Positions 26,553-39,372 of a stretch of DNA of 64,000 nucleotides are shown in pieces. The stretch comes from Polytrichum commune (taxonomy: Eukaryota > Streptophyta > Polytrichopsida > Polytrichales > Polytrichaceae): the NCBI GenBank assembly GCA_950295325.1, contig OX485808.1, positions 8,868,501 through 8,932,500 on the forward strand, given 5' to 3'. The first letter of the stretch is position 1. Every line of letters starts with the position of its first letter. The translations under genes and the position numbers were made by a program. A model generated the notes under the pieces. It worked only from the letters and a program-made list of their open reading frames with translations, had not been told where the DNA came from and searched no databases.

Positions 26553-27800
26553 GTATTGTGATTTCCTCTGCCCGAAGCAAGAAGATAAAGTGACACAAGA
26601 TGAAGTTGTTGAAAACAATTGAAGGAAGATAATGAGCCTCTGGGTCTGGGTGCACTTGTCGTCCATATGGGCTTCTCTGTGACACAGTCGAGACGGAGGA
26701 GGTGTCGTACCCCCCGGATTGTAAAGGGTTCAGGGGTTGGACACACAATTCCTATAACTCTCTTCAATTCCTGCATCACAGTCAGAGATTATGGAGGTAT
26801 GTAGGTTATGGGTAGTCTGATGGCTCAGGAGTCATCTGAAAGCTTCAGACGGAAGCCTTCCACATGCCTGTTGCACTGGGTAGTTCATCAGATAATTAAG
26901 ATGGGTAGACACTACCGGTGTGGAATTAGTAGCTGTCTGATGTGCACAAGATATTGATGATGAGCTTGAGGTGTTGTGATTTCTTTCCGGCGAAAGCAGG
27001 TGATTGACACCAGATGAAGATGTTGAGTAGAAAGTGGAAACCTACCTATGGGTTTCTTGGGTTGAGTGTACTGAGCTCCTCTGTACTAACACGTTCGGGA
27101 AGAATGACCCTCTAATAACCGTCGGATTGTCCAGTTTAGTGACTATCAGCCGTCCAATTCCTAAAATTTTCAAGAATTCCTGCATATCAGTCACAGAAGA
27201 TGAAGGTACGTAGGTTATGGGTAGTTTGTAGTTTGATAATCGGGAGTCGTCTGAAAGCTTCAGATGGAAACCTTCTACATGCCTGTTGCAGTGGGTAGTT
27301 CTTCAGATAATTAAGATGGGTAGACACTACCGGTGTGGAATTAGTAGCTGTCTGATGTGCAGAAGATGTTGACGATGAGCTTCAGGTGTTGTGATTTCTC
27401 TCCGGCCAAAGCAGGTGATTGATACCAGATGAAGATGTTGGGTGAAAACTAGGAACCTACATATCAGATTCTTGGGTTGAGTGCACTCGGCTCCTCTGTA
27501 CTAACACGTTCGGGACGAATGACCTTTCATAACCGTCGGATTGTCCAGTCTAGTGAATATCAGCCGTTCGATGTGCTGGCGCTAAGTTGGCAAGATCATC
27601 AAGACAGACCTATTTCTTTGATTCCTGCAGAGTGACGGTGTCAGTCCTAGGTACTCATGTAGGTCACGGAGAATATGGTGGTCATTTGAAGCTCATAGGC
27701 ACAAATCTTTCACACTGTTGCAGTGGGTAATTCATCAGATAAGGTAGGGATCAGACACTAGCGGTGTGGAGTTAATTAATTGCCTAGGAGCTGTCTGCAG
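26553..27800 (+). repeat. Tandem repeat of about 415 bp, roughly three units, upstream of the invertase
   Basis: The phrase CTGAAAGCTTCAGA occurs at 26836 and 27251, and GTGTTGTGATTTC at 26971 and 27386, both 415 bases apart. A diverged unit precedes (GTATTGTGATTTCC at 26553) and a partial one follows (CGGTGTGGAGTTA at 27762 against 27331). It ends about 770 bases before the invertase start codon. Units two and three are well conserved, including short conserved blocks, so they may carry regulatory sites. That role is inference. Confidence 0.8.
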
Positions 27801-28569
27801 GTAGTGTGCTTGATATTAAGATGTGGATGATGAAGAAGATGGTGATACCGTATAATTGTGTGTGGGTCACAGAAGGAGCTGGATTGTATCCAAGGTAGTA
27901 TAATAATTTTACTGGTGAGGAATTTGCTCCCATTCCACCAGGAGGGGAAGAAGGAGGTGACTCATGCGCTTCTGGGAAGGCTGAGCGGCAAGAACTCAAT
28001 AGGACGTGTGGCGCCAAACTACCGATGCGTTGTGGAAAATGTGTGACATAGCCTGCAGTTTTTCATGCAAGATATGTGGCGATCTTGTTGGGAATTCCCG
28101 TCACTCTGGAGTGATTCAAGGTGGCCGTATCGATCATCATCACCAATTAAATTTATTGGTAGATTCATCTGTTCCCATGGCTGCGGCAGCTCCAGCAGGA
28201 CAATTTTTATCCTTAACTTATGATGCCACGTACAGATGAGGGCACTCATCATCACAAAGTCTTCTTCTTGGTTTTCATTAAAGGGAACTCAACTGGTTTT
28301 TTTGTTGTATAGGAAACACAGGACCTTACATGATCAGGTTGCAGCAACTGTAGCCTGAGACACATTGTGAGCTTCTTCTCCTTTTTGTGTGTAAGATTGT
28401 CCATCGTAAGGGAATGGTAAGATGAACAGAATGCTGCCATGGTTTATGTAAGTTTGCATGCAGGAGGCCATTATAATCATGAAGACTGGACCATCTTGGT
28501 GTAAGTGGCTGTGATTGGGGAGGAGTTCTCTCGGTTTGAACATTTCCAAGAGTACAGAGAGTATAAGTG
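27801..28569 (+). promoter_or_regulatory. Invertase 5' region (promoter and 5' UTR), boundaries unknown
   Basis: Lies between the 415-bp tandem repeat and ATG 28570. I see no unambiguous TATA box and cannot fix the transcription start. An in-frame TAA at 28564-28566 limits the coding start to 28570 or 28576. The telomere-like TTAGGGTTACAG near 28597 is already inside the coding exon. Confidence 0.4.
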
Positions 28570-31500
28570 ATGGTTATGGAGGAGGCCAGCCTAGGGTTAG
28601 GGTTACAGACCCCTTCGAGTCGACACTGGGATGGTTCTGGAAGGCGAAAGATTATGGTTGTTGTGACTTCTATTTTTCTGTTGATGGTAAAGTTGCCTGT
28701 CTCGGAAGGATTGAAAAGGAAGGTGGAGGAGAAAGGCCCAGGGTTTGGTGCCAAGGATAGCGATGTTACCATTTTTGAGCAACCGCACCGCACAGGGTTC
28801 CACTTCCAGCCTCAGAAGAATTGGATGAATGGTATGGAATCAAATACTGGGTATAACAAGATGGTGAAATGTATGTACTTGTGTGTGTGTGTGTGTGTTC
28901 GTTCGTTTTGGTGCAGATGTAACTGTGTATGACATGATGTGTAGGGAGATTTTGTAGCTTCAGAAGTTTGATGTGGGGTTAGTGTGAATGGAGTCTGCTT
29001 TGTACATGTGACTTGCACTCTTCAAGAACCGTGTGTAGGGAATTACCTTACTCTGTAAGAACAATACTAAGCGGGTGCATGTGGATCACCATTTTGCTTG
29101 ACTCAATTTTCAGGAGATGATTGCATGAGCTCAAATTTACCACGATCAAATGTTTTCCTCCAGTATCCATTTTGTTTCTTGTTTTAACACAGGGCTTGGT
29201 GGGTGTTATGATTTTGTACCATGGTCATCATCATGGCGGCACTTCCCAAATCTAATGCTCAGATCCAAATGGTGAGTGTATAACTCTTCTGCCCGATGAT
29301 CACCAGAGTTTTAGCTATCCATGCTACAAGAGTTGATGATTTCTGCAGCAAATCGATGCAAAAAATTTTGATACGTCGTTTAAGGTGTCCTGCAAGTTTG
29401 CAATGTTTCGAGAATCGATGCATAACTCAGACAAATGAATGCTGCCAGCACGTGTTTTGGATACAGTAGTAACTATATTCTTATATTGTATACCTGACTC
29501 ATATCATATATGATTTATACATTGAAGAAATGCTCTCGAAGTTGCGTAAAGAAATTCCACTGTTTGAAGTTCAAACAAGTTGGTTTCTGCATTCAAAGAC
29601 ACCAGAATGACTTATGGGCAAGATTTCTGAGAGAAGAAAACACAATATCCGAATAACCTACATTTACATGTGGGAATTGTTTTGAACTTGGGTTCATCTC
29701 CATGGCATACAGTCCTTTGGGCTGGTTGTGTTTCTCCAAGGGAGATTAAACAAGGATCAAGGGTCCTTTCGTGAGTGTTGGCAAAGAACCACTGGCAAAA
29801 TACCCGTGATCTTTCTAGTGAGACGGCTCTAATGTAATGTCATGCCCCTTTATTTGGGTGTTTTGTTGAAAGAAGAAACTGAATATAAATGTTGAATCTG
29901 AGGTCTCCAAGCATGTCTTCCGTTCCCTCCTAAGGCAGATCTTGATTTATTCTGGCGGCCCAACTTAGGGTTGTAGATAATTGAAAAATTCTCTGCATTA
30001 CGTGTACATTTCTAAATCGTTTTGAGTTTGGGTTTTTCTCCAGGATTGATGTATTACAAGGGTTATTACCACCTATTCTACCAATACAACCCGCAGGCGC
30101 CCATCTGGGGCAACATTGTGTGGGGGCATGCGGTGTCGACTGACTTGTTGCGGTGGCGATACTTGGAGCCGGCTATGAGAGGAGACCACTGGTATGATGA
30201 GAGGGGTGTGTGGTCGGGTTCGGCCACTTTGCTGGAAGACGGATCCCCAGTGTTATTGTACACTGGGGAGTCCCGAAACATGACCCAAGTGCAAAACATG
30301 GCCATTCCAGCAGACAAGTCCGATCCTCTGCTCCTCCACTGGGTCAAGGTAAGTCGAACTATGAATATCTTTGATACTTCATGTAGGGCTGTCTTTGAAA
30401 CGGGGATCTGTAGGGATTTGAGCCTTGGTCCTTGTACTTTTTTTGAGGGGTAGAAATGTAAGCTCTCGGCTCGAATACATGATGGGGGATTTGGAATGCT
30501 TAAATTCGCCGTTCTGAATCGGAGTTGGAAAACAAGATTCTAACCCGTAGAAACAGGACCAACCTTACTTTGAAAAGGGACCAAGCTCCCTGAGGATAGG
30601 CTCATGAGAAGGTCAAGATTCTACTTACTTTGAAGCCATGTGAAGAGATGATTTTGGGTCACTTCCAATGAGTCTTTTATTCACCGTTACATATTTCATC
30701 TTTACTTCCATTAGTGGACCCCTTTGACAACATCTCGCATTAATGTTTAAAGGAAGAAAGTTTGCAGAGGTGCGACATCACTGGAAAGATGACCACCAAT
30801 ACCTAGTCTACAAAATCAAGTAAATTCTACCTGCCAACCTTTCCTTCCTTCCTTCATCTTTTCCTCTCTCCTCCTCCTTGTAATTCTCTCTCTCTCCCCT
30901 CTCTCTCTTGCTGTCATTTACGTTGTTTTCAAGTAAATTCTAGTAATTTCCAGAATTTTTATTGTTTTTGCATTCTTGAAGCAATGGAAAACAAGAATAA
31001 TAATAGACATGGAACTACCCTTTCCTACAAGAAACACTACATTGATTACTTGAATCGTTAAACACACCCTTCTTGGTTTCAGTGGTCATGATTGAAGGAA
31101 TGCACACATGGCTTAACAACTCCTTATCCTTAGCTTCTATACCCCTCACTTCCCCTTGCCCTCATCTCATTGCTTGCTGCTACTTAAATTCTATTATTTT
31201 TTTGGAACTCCTCATACTAATGACCCCAGATGAGTTTTCTAATGGTATAATTGTTTCTCTCGTCATGAATAGGTGGAGCATAATCCGGTGCTTGTAGCGC
31301 CTCCGGGATACAATGAAAGTGAATTTAGGGACCCAACAACCGCATGGCAAGGGCCGGATGGCTTTTGGCGATTAATCGTGGGAGCCAACGCAGGAATTCA
31401 GGGGATTATCGGCACGGCACTTTTATTCAAAAGCAAGGATTTTAACAACTGGGAGTTTGCCGGCCGGCCTTTGCACTCGGTCATGGGCACGGGCATGTGG

Positions 31501-34500
31501 GAGTGCCCAGATTTCTACCCAGTTCTCATGGAAGGCATGCAAGGCCTCGAGTCCTCTGGAAAGCAACAACCTCGAGGTAGTTACAGAACCTTACAAGACA
31601 TAGAATGTCAATGACCTCATTTTAAATGTGTCATGGAGCTACAAATTTGAAGATCAAGTGATAGAAAAAGACTTTCATATATATTATGGAAATTCTAAAA
31701 ATATGTACTTAACAGCAACTTCATACAAGATGCCATGTGCCATGAGTCACTATCCAGCATGTGAGCTCTAGACAATCTACACGGGTCGGTGAGTGAAGTA
31801 TGCAAATCTATCAATCTGGTAGACTTATATGTTTTCCCAATGACGTAGGACAATTTTCCAGTGACGTTGCACAATTGCCCAGGATTCATGTGCTTGTAAT
31901 GAGTTTAAAATATGCAAGTTCATAATGCATGGAGGAGACTCATGGGCAACCTAACCATCTTCTACAACTTATTTCTCAACGATAATACTTCATCATACAT
32001 TACCATATATTAGAGTATGGTATGATAGGCATATGCTATCATACGTTATCATATGCTTATCAATATCTTTCAATACTTTATCATAAGTTCAACAGCTAGT
32101 TAATCTTCACTTATTGTACCCCGGTCCATTGTGCAGATAGTATGGGAGATTCGACCCTGGGACAACAACAGACAGTGAAGTATGTGTTGAAAATTAGCTC
32201 AGACGATAAAAAGCATGACTACTACTCAGTGGGATTTTATGACATGGATACGGATACCTACGAACCAGCGAGCCCAAGGTTGGACACGGGAATTGGGCTT
32301 CGATATGACTATGGGAAGTTTTATGCTTCGAAGTCATTTTTTGATCCAAGTACAAGCCGGCGCATTCTTCTCGGGTGGTCGAATGAGTCGGATAGCATTC
32401 AAGCAGACATCAGTAAGGGTTGGTCCTCTATCCAGGTAAAAAAAGGTCATGATGTTTCTTGTTCACCTGCTTCACTTAATGCTACACTAAAACATATGAT
32501 TTAGTGTGGCCCTCACAATCCATTATCGACCAACATTGATTGGCCTGCAATCACTGGGTGGCAACTAGAGAGGGTATCCCTCAAAAGAAGGAAGAAAACT
32601 TGTAAGATCACATTGCATAGTGAAATTCTTAGGAAATATACAGTGAAGTAAAGGCAACACCAATGCCAACGATAATCATTCTCCATCAGACAGTTTGGAT
32701 GGAAGATAAGAATTCATGTCAAAAGGGTGGTCATTTACCAGCAAACTCACGTAATTACAGCATAATTCCCAATTTGCAGAGCATGACCTCCAACTGGCAG
32801 GACTTTAATGCTCATTAGGAATTTGTTTTTGACACAAAGTGCAGGCGATTCCCAGGAAGGTGTGGTTGGATGCAGTCACTATGACAGATCTACTTCAATG
32901 GCCAATTGAGGAGGTTGAGAGCCTCCGCATGGAAAGACTCTTCAAGGAAAATATTGAACTCAAGGCTGGATCCACCATTCACCTCACAGAGATCACAAGT
33001 GCACAGGTTACTATACTTGCCCCTACTTCTAACTTCCAGCCTCAACCCAGCACGAGTTATTTACCATACCGCATGTGCCTACAAGGTGAGGCAACTCTTG
33101 CCCAAAAAAAAGAGTAAGTTATCACCTAATGTACATAAATCTTCATATTTTCTTTTCAATGTGGCCATGACACGTGACACAAAGGTTGAATTAAACAATT
33201 TTGTTGAACTTCGTAGGCACATACGGTAATTTTCTTTAATAAATTCATCAAGAGATCACAAGTGCACAAGTTGCTATACTCCTTTCGACTACCTCCGACC
33301 TTAACCCTGGGGCATGCATGAATATTTATCACATCGGAGGTGCCTCTGAGGTAACATAACATTATTAAGCAGTGTGTGTTCGTTCATGTGGGCCCTTAGA
33401 ATATAACCATCGGATGTCCCAACCTAGTGCAAATTAAGACTTGATCCAAGTCTCCTTGCACTAGGTTGGGATACCCTATGGTTATATTCTCAAGGCCCAC
33501 GTGAACGAACACACATGGCTTAATAATGTCATCAAAGAAACTAGACCAGTCAAATTAAGTTAAGCTTTTACATGACGCACATGAATCCTCAAAGCTTATA
33601 CTCAATGTGGCCATTACACAAAGTGGACACGTGACCATGAAACATGACACAAAGCTTGAATTGAAGTTCAACATTCAATCAATGATGAACTTCATATGCA
33701 AATAGGGTAATGATCTTCCAATATTATGTCAAGAGATCACAAGTGCACATGTTGCTATACCCCTACCACTACTTTCAACCTCAACCTTGCGCACACAAGT
33801 TATTCACTGTACCATATGTGTGTATGAATGAGCAACTCTCCCCATAATGAATCAATTTCTTTATCCAACATGCATGAATTGTCATGGGTTTGCTCAATAT
33901 GAGCATGACACATGACAGAAGGCTTGAATAAAACCACTGATAAGCGCCGAACTTCATAGGCACGTACAGTAGTGTCTTTCTTAACGTCGATCAACAATGT
34001 TCTACAATTGAATGGCCAAACTTTCATTCGGTTGTCACAATTGTTCAAAAAGAGGCATCTATAAGATACAGTGTCATTGGAGACAAGAAGGTGAGTTGTA
34101 AACGGACTAGACACCCACTAGGATGGAGAGAGACTTCAGGACACATCAAAAGCTTCCAAGAAATGCAAGGAAATGCAAAATCTGAAAATTCTTGAACCCA
34201 AAATCAATCTAGTGAAAAAACATGATACTCCAAAAAATAAAACAAGGACCCCATGCCTCTCTGCCTGCAGTTTCCTTTGGTTGTTGCCTCCTGCAACCTT
34301 TTTATCACCTCCATACTGCCCACCTTCTACCTGCTCATTTTATAATTGTAGAAACTCAAATGTGTACCCAATGTGTAGGATAAACCATTACTATGATTTT
34401 TGCAAGAACTTTAAAACATGGTGGGATGCATGACCCAAACAATAGCATGGTGCTCAAGAAGCTAAGGATAGAGAATCACGAGGTCTCCTTTGTTAGTCCA

Positions 34501-37500
34501 TCACCCAACTCAAACTCCTCCCAAGCACTAGTGATGCAACATTGTCCCTCGATATAACTATATCAATTACATTGATCGTATCGATGATTCTACTCCACTA
34601 GGTGGTTATAGAATCTACGAGTGATGAATCAAAATCTCCCATTCTAGTACATCATAAAACCCATCTAGTAGAAGGAAACTAGTGGCAACACGACGTGATC
34701 GCCGTAGTGCTCACCTCTCTCCCCAAACCATTGACCATGCACCCACTTTCATTATTTCAAATCGAGAAGAGAGAGCGCACTGAGTCTAAGCACAATAAAA
34801 AAAAAGTGTCAAGTTTCATGCACGGAAGTCTCATAAGGCATCCAAATCACAACTTCTCAACCAATGTCGGCATGTCAAATTATACTCATCTCAATATGAC
34901 ATGAAGATCTCATATGGTATTGACCCAAATATAACTCAGATAAGGAGAAGATTCGCTTATCTTGCAATACCCACCAACTACCAACATTTGAGTAAGATTA
35001 CAAATTTGGTCCCAGTCGGGTAAATTATATTTGATACCATTATTGGTATCATGTATTGATACTATACATTCACTCTAACCACCACTCCAACCAACGTCCA
35101 GTGAAGATCCTAGGGTTTCCACGTCCAACCGGTTCCATGTTGACATCTTTCGATCTTTCTTCATCAATTCGAGGCACATCTTCGAAACTCCTCTAAAATC
35201 ATTCATAATTTTTTCTGAAGGTCGCGAACCTCAATCGGTCATTCCTCAAACTCAACCGGTTCATCTGTAACTAGTTGTCGGTTCTTAATTTCTTCCCTTC
35301 ATCGAATCCATCAATGCTTGAAACCATGAAATGTTATATGTATATCCCTTGATGTTCTAATACGATATTTCGAGATGTTGATAATTGAGACCATGTGCAG
35401 CTCGATGTTGAGCTATTTTTCCGAAAGCCAAGTGTGAGTGAAGGGCCTCTACCACCCGAGCTTCTTGCGGAGAATGGTCAAATTGCATGTAGCAAGTCCG
35501 GGGCGGGCACGAGAGGCGTTTTTGGGCCATTTGGAGTCTTGGTGTTGGCGACCGAGGACCTCGAGGAACAAACGGCGATTTTCTTCCACTTTGTTCATTC
35601 CCGAAGAACAGGGTGGAGGACAATTGTGTGTAGTGACCAAAGCAGGTATGGTCGGGAGACAACCCTTAAATGGTTACTTTTTCTCTCAACTAGCCCACTT
35701 GCCCCTTGGATATGAAGCACTTGAGTGTACAAGATGGTTAGCAAATCCAAATTATGGTCATTCACGTGCTCATTGAATTGTTATATAGGTTTGCCTGATT
35801 ATTTGAACTTAGAATGGTTATCATATTTTGAGCATGCAGTTCAATCTCTTTTAAAACACATTTTTTTGGTAAATGTGGTTTTGGAATCACACTTTACCAC
35901 ATACCACTTAGGTGTCTTAATAAGAGAAGTAATTGAGTTGGGGTTGTCTACCTTAAAAGTCTTTCATTAAACACCACTCATTAAGCATGCATAACAAAGC
36001 AGGTACGGTAGACAACCCTTAAATGGGTTTCTTTTTTCAACTAGCCCACTTCCCCTAGGATATGAAGCACTTGAGGAGTACAAGATGGTTAGCAATTCCA
36101 AATCAAGGCCATAACCACTTTCCTCGTAATTGTTGGGGCTCGTATGCATGGCTTACTCGTTATAAAAGTGAAGATTCACGTGCTCATTGAGTTGTCATAT
36201 AGGATTGTCGGATTATTTGAATCTAGAATGGTTATCGTATTTTGAGCATGCAATTCAATCTCTTTTAAACACATGTTTTTTTAGTAAACGTGGTTTCGGA
36301 ATCATACTTTTATGACACACCACTTAGGTGTCCTAATAAGAGAAGTAATTGAGCTAGGGTTGCTACCTTAAAGTCTTCCATTGAACAACACTCCAAGCAT
36401 GTATATAAGTCGTGGGCAATTGTCATGCGTCATTAAAAATCTATAAATCTATTAGAATGGTAGATTTGCAAATTTCTTTCTTGGACACATGACTATTGTC
36501 TTATGCTAGTAGTGCAATCTTCAATAAGGAGTGACACGAGAGAGAGATATAAGAGATGCTTCAACCTTGATCAAAGCCACAAATTCAAATGTAAACCTAC
36601 AACGGGTTTACGGAGCATGGCCAAGGAATAATGGTTGTTGCATCATGTCATAGGTCGTCCCTTTTTGTTATTGAAGATGCAAAAGCTCAAGAATCTTTTG
36701 GTAAACAATGGTTAAATATGTTATTTGGTGTATTATGCGGATGTGTATATCCAAGACTTGGGTGCTTCATGTAGAGTGGTGGTGCGAAATAAATATGTAT
36801 ATTGGTGGGGAAATGTCACCTTGAGGCTTAGTGGGTTGGTTGGTGGTGCCTTGGTTTGTTGAACATATTCTAGGGTATCCAAGTTCGAACCCTGAGAAGC
36901 CCCTAGAGCAATCAGTAGTGCAAGAAATTCACTATCCCTTGATTGAGTTTATTGCCTGTACTTACAAATTACCTAAGTCACATGTGGTAACAAGCTTGCA
37001 ATTTCTTGTGTGTAGGTCGTCAAAGGGCCAAGATATAGACACCACAAGCTATGGAAGCTACTTGCGTGTTTACGACAATGAAGAAAGCCTTGCATTGCGT
37101 ATTTTGGTAATACTCTTGACCATGGCTCCGGCATTCTCTCACATTCTCATGTGTGAGAATTCTCTTTCTTGAGATGTGTTGATTAAGTTACCCATGTATA
37201 GATGGGTGATCAAATTAAACATTTTGTCAACGAGTACTCATTTCAAATGTTGGTTGTTGACCACAACCTAATGTTTGGTGGACATTGATAAAAGGAAAAA
37301 ATTTGTAGTTTGAGGTGATTGAATCAATGTGAAATCAATGTTCATATACGAGGTTTGTGATCATGGGGTGTTGATTTTGAGCTCTCATGTGATTAAGTTG
37401 AGTCAATGTAATACATACTTATACCATGTAGGGTTTTATATCTTGCTTGTGCTAATGATACAAATTTAACTAATGATATACAATAACATTGAACTACTGA

Positions 37501-37935
37501 TATGTGATTCATTCAACCGTATCGATTTAACTCGCAGTTCAACTTCTCATGTTTTCCAAAAAGGTTCTACAAAAGTAGAAACAAAAGAATCAAACCACAA
37601 CCTTATGTCATTGTTCGGTTGCCATCGAATCAATCATGTTGTAATCTGATATGAAATCGGTGTTGAGATCATAATGACTTTTGAAGTTTTGCGATAAATG
37701 GGTGTTGAATGTTTGAGCTCTCATGTGAGTACAGGTGGATCACTCAGTAGTGGAAAGCTTCGCGCAAGGTGGGAGGACAACAATCACATCAAGGGTCTAC
37801 CCTCAACGAGCCATCGGTAACTTTGCAAGTGTGCACCTCTTCAATAATAGCACAAAGGGAGTTATGCTTCTTAATGTGAGTGTCTGGAACATGGACTCTG
37901 TGAAATTAACAGAATTTCACATTACAGACTCGTGA
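28570..37935 (+). CDS. Acid invertase (beta-fructofuranosidase, GH32), cell-wall type
   Basis: Predicted 625 residues from nine exons: 28570-28831, 29263-29271, 30044-30348, 31273-31576, 32137-32435, 32845-33006, 35401-35645, 37016-37106, 37735-37935. All junctions are GT-AG and in phase. It hydrolyses sucrose to glucose and fructose. The catalytic triad is complete: Asp of NDPNG (in the mini-exon), Asp of FRDP and Glu of WECPDF (both exon 4). Other family marks are [44 protein letters not shown]. Proline in WECPDF is typical of cell-wall invertases (vacuolar forms have Val). The N-terminus has a basic pair then a hydrophobic segment ([18 protein letters not shown], about residues 28-45), fitting a signal or anchor. 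N-glycosylation sequons include NMTQ, NNST and NVSV. Introns 6 and 7 are expanded by duplications that copy their 5' splice sites. Confidence 0.93.
28881..28900 (+). repeat. (TG)n microsatellite in invertase intron 1
   Basis: About ten TG units, 50 bases after the exon 1 splice donor. Confidence 0.9.
29263..29271 (+). other. 9-nt invertase mini-exon
   Basis: ATCCAAATG is flanked by CAG and GTGAGT. Joined to exon 1 (ending AATG) and exon 3 (starting GATTG), it completes N-D-P-N-G with correct phase. Plant invertases are known for this mini-exon carrying the core of the catalytic motif, which confirms both the gene model and the plant origin. Confidence 0.95.
32989..33990 (+). repeat. Duplicated exon 6/intron 6 junction, three copies
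   Basis: GAGATCACAAGTGCACA followed by (G/A/T)GTT.CTATAC starts at 32989 (the real exon end and donor), 33252 and 33733. Each copy is followed by a similar stretch (CTAC..C.AAC..CAACC and a GTTATT.AC...CAT.TG phrase). Copies two and three keep the GT of the donor (CAA/GT and CAT/GT against CAG/GT). A foldback element lies inside copy two. Confidence 0.75.
33360..33528. mobile_element. Foldback element in invertase intron 6
   Basis: Two arms of about 70 bases, CATTATTAAGC...CCAACCTAGTGCA and its near-perfect reverse complement, are separated by about 25 bases. This forms a long hairpin of the type seen in MITEs or young MIRNA-like loci. No certain target duplication was seen. Confidence 0.8.
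35098..35290 (+). repeat. Dispersed repeat (CCGGTT family), copy in invertase intron 6
   Basis: It contains GGGTTTCCACGTCCAACCGG, an ATT..GAGG.A.AT..TC phrase and CAACCGGTTCAT.TGTAACTAG. Related sequence occurs at about 55855-56020 on the same strand and at 62930-63120 and 54780-54860 on the other strand. Confidence 0.5.
35638..36405 (+). repeat. Tandem duplication in invertase intron 7 including the exon 7 donor
   Basis: Copy one 35638-35994 and copy two 35995-36405 both begin CAAAGCAGGTA(T/C)GG, which is the last seven bases of exon 7 plus its GT donor. They continue through the same phrases (AGACAACCCTTAAATGG, GGATATGAAGCACTTGAG, TTTTGAGCATGCA.TTCAATC, CCACTTAGGTGTC). Copy two therefore carries an intact second donor about 357 bases downstream. 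Confidence 0.9.
36815..36905 (+). mobile_element. tRNA-like SINE head in invertase intron 7
   Basis: The A-box-like GAGGCTTAGTGGGTTGG (36823-36839) and B-box-like AAGTTCGAACCCT (36881-36893) have tRNA-like spacing. No cloverleaf folds convincingly, so a tRNA-derived SINE is more likely than a tRNA gene. The 3' boundary is not determined. Confidence 0.5.
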
Positions 37936-37944
37936 TAGATATCT

Positions 37945-38005
<61 letters not shown>

Positions 38006-38832
38006 GCGCAATCTTCTGTATGTTTATAGGCAAGGTGAGGAGATTAGCAATTGTGTCTGAACCAGAATAATGAGGACCTTGTGCTCTTCAATCTCGTCCT
38101 ACTTGATGCATATCAATGTAGATACTGTAAAGATTATTGCTGTGGGTAGGCGAACAAACAGCAATTCTTGAGCTCAAGACAGCAGGAAGGGCGGCGCCTC
38201 AGGCTCCATTTGTTTGTATTTAATCAGGTTGTACTTTCGGTGCGAAACGATTACGTTTCAAGCCCGAGATTTGGGAGAGAAAATATATCACACCGTATGT
38301 TTGCATATGTTAAGCTTGAATCAGTGAGGCTGACAGCCTACACAGCTGTGGGCTTGCCGAATTCAGGGATGTAGAGTTAAGTTGAATTTTCTACTACTTA
38401 CGTGCATGAAAGAATGAGCCGAAGTGGATTACATGTGCCTTGAAAAGAGGAGTGGATATAGTGTGTGTGTATATATATATACAAGGAAGATGATAAACTA
38501 CTAAACACTTTATGGTAAAAGTATGTTCGATGACACTGGATTTGATGATACCCTTTTTACGAGTGACCTGTTTCTGCCTTGATTTGGGTCGCTTTTTGAA
38601 CTACAGTTTTCACTTACATGATCAGAACGCGGCTCAAATCTACAAGTCGTTACCCATTTCAAGCGATGGCAAAGCAATCGTGACCACCAAAGCATGTCTT
38701 GCTTTTATGAAGTACCTAGTTGTATATGTATATCCAAACAGGAACGGGCTCCCATTCACGTATGGGTAAAAGAAACCCGGACGTTGCTTTTATTTATTTA
38801 TTATATGTATATCCAGAATTTTCTATGATTAA
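37936..38832. other. Invertase 3' flank with (GA)n
   Basis: It starts with the 3' UTR. A (GA)n microsatellite of about 24 units occupies 37954-38002, only 20 bases after the stop codon, so it would be transcribed. A short TG/TA repeat lies at 38460-38481. A small frame at 38512-38769 has no recognisable domain. Confidence 0.7.
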
Positions 38833-39369
38833 GGGCCGCTTTACACCTAGAGGCCGGGCCAACTCCCCTTGAGGCCGATTGCATGAAATTTCAGCCCCTT
38901 TTGGGTTGGAGGCCGGTCTCAACTACACATTATAATAAGATTATAATGGGGGCCAATTTTCCCATATGTAAAGGCCTTAGGGCCAAGAAGCTAGGCCAAT
39001 TCAATAAATCTAGCATAATCCAACAGATCTAGCAAAATCTAGCATAGAGCTGTTCATATTTCCACATAATCCAATGGATATGGTTTGCTAAAAAAATCAT
39101 GTTTTATTAAAGAAAGGTTTTTTTAATTGAAATTTGGCATTGGCCCCGAGGCCAAGAATTGACCTTCCATTTTGGGTGCACCCAATTCAATGAGCTCAGG
39201 CCGTGTCATACTGTGCATTTTTTTTATTAAAAATTTCATGCCACCAAATCGGCCCGGCCTCTAGGTTTAAAGGGGTTGGGGTCGATTTCAGCCTTTTGGC
39301 CAATCACAAGTGAGGATTTCAAGCCTCTTACACAACGAATTGGCCCGGCCTCTAGGTGTAAAGCGGCCC
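38833..39369. mobile_element. Tourist-like MITE family III
   Basis: 537 bases with 30-base perfect terminal inverted repeats beginning GGGCCGCTTTACACCTAG, flanked by TAA on both sides (38830-38832 and 39370-39372). An internal second copy of the terminus (CCCGGCCTCTAGGTTTAAAG, about 39254) suggests nesting or partial duplication. A 3-bp TWA target site and GGG-starting ends are typical of PIF/Harbinger-derived MITEs. Confidence 0.9.
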
Positions 39370-39372
39370 TAA

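Noticed and set aside
36815-36905. Functional tRNA gene
   Set aside because: A and B boxes are present, but acceptor and anticodon stems do not pair and no T-run terminator follows at the right distance.
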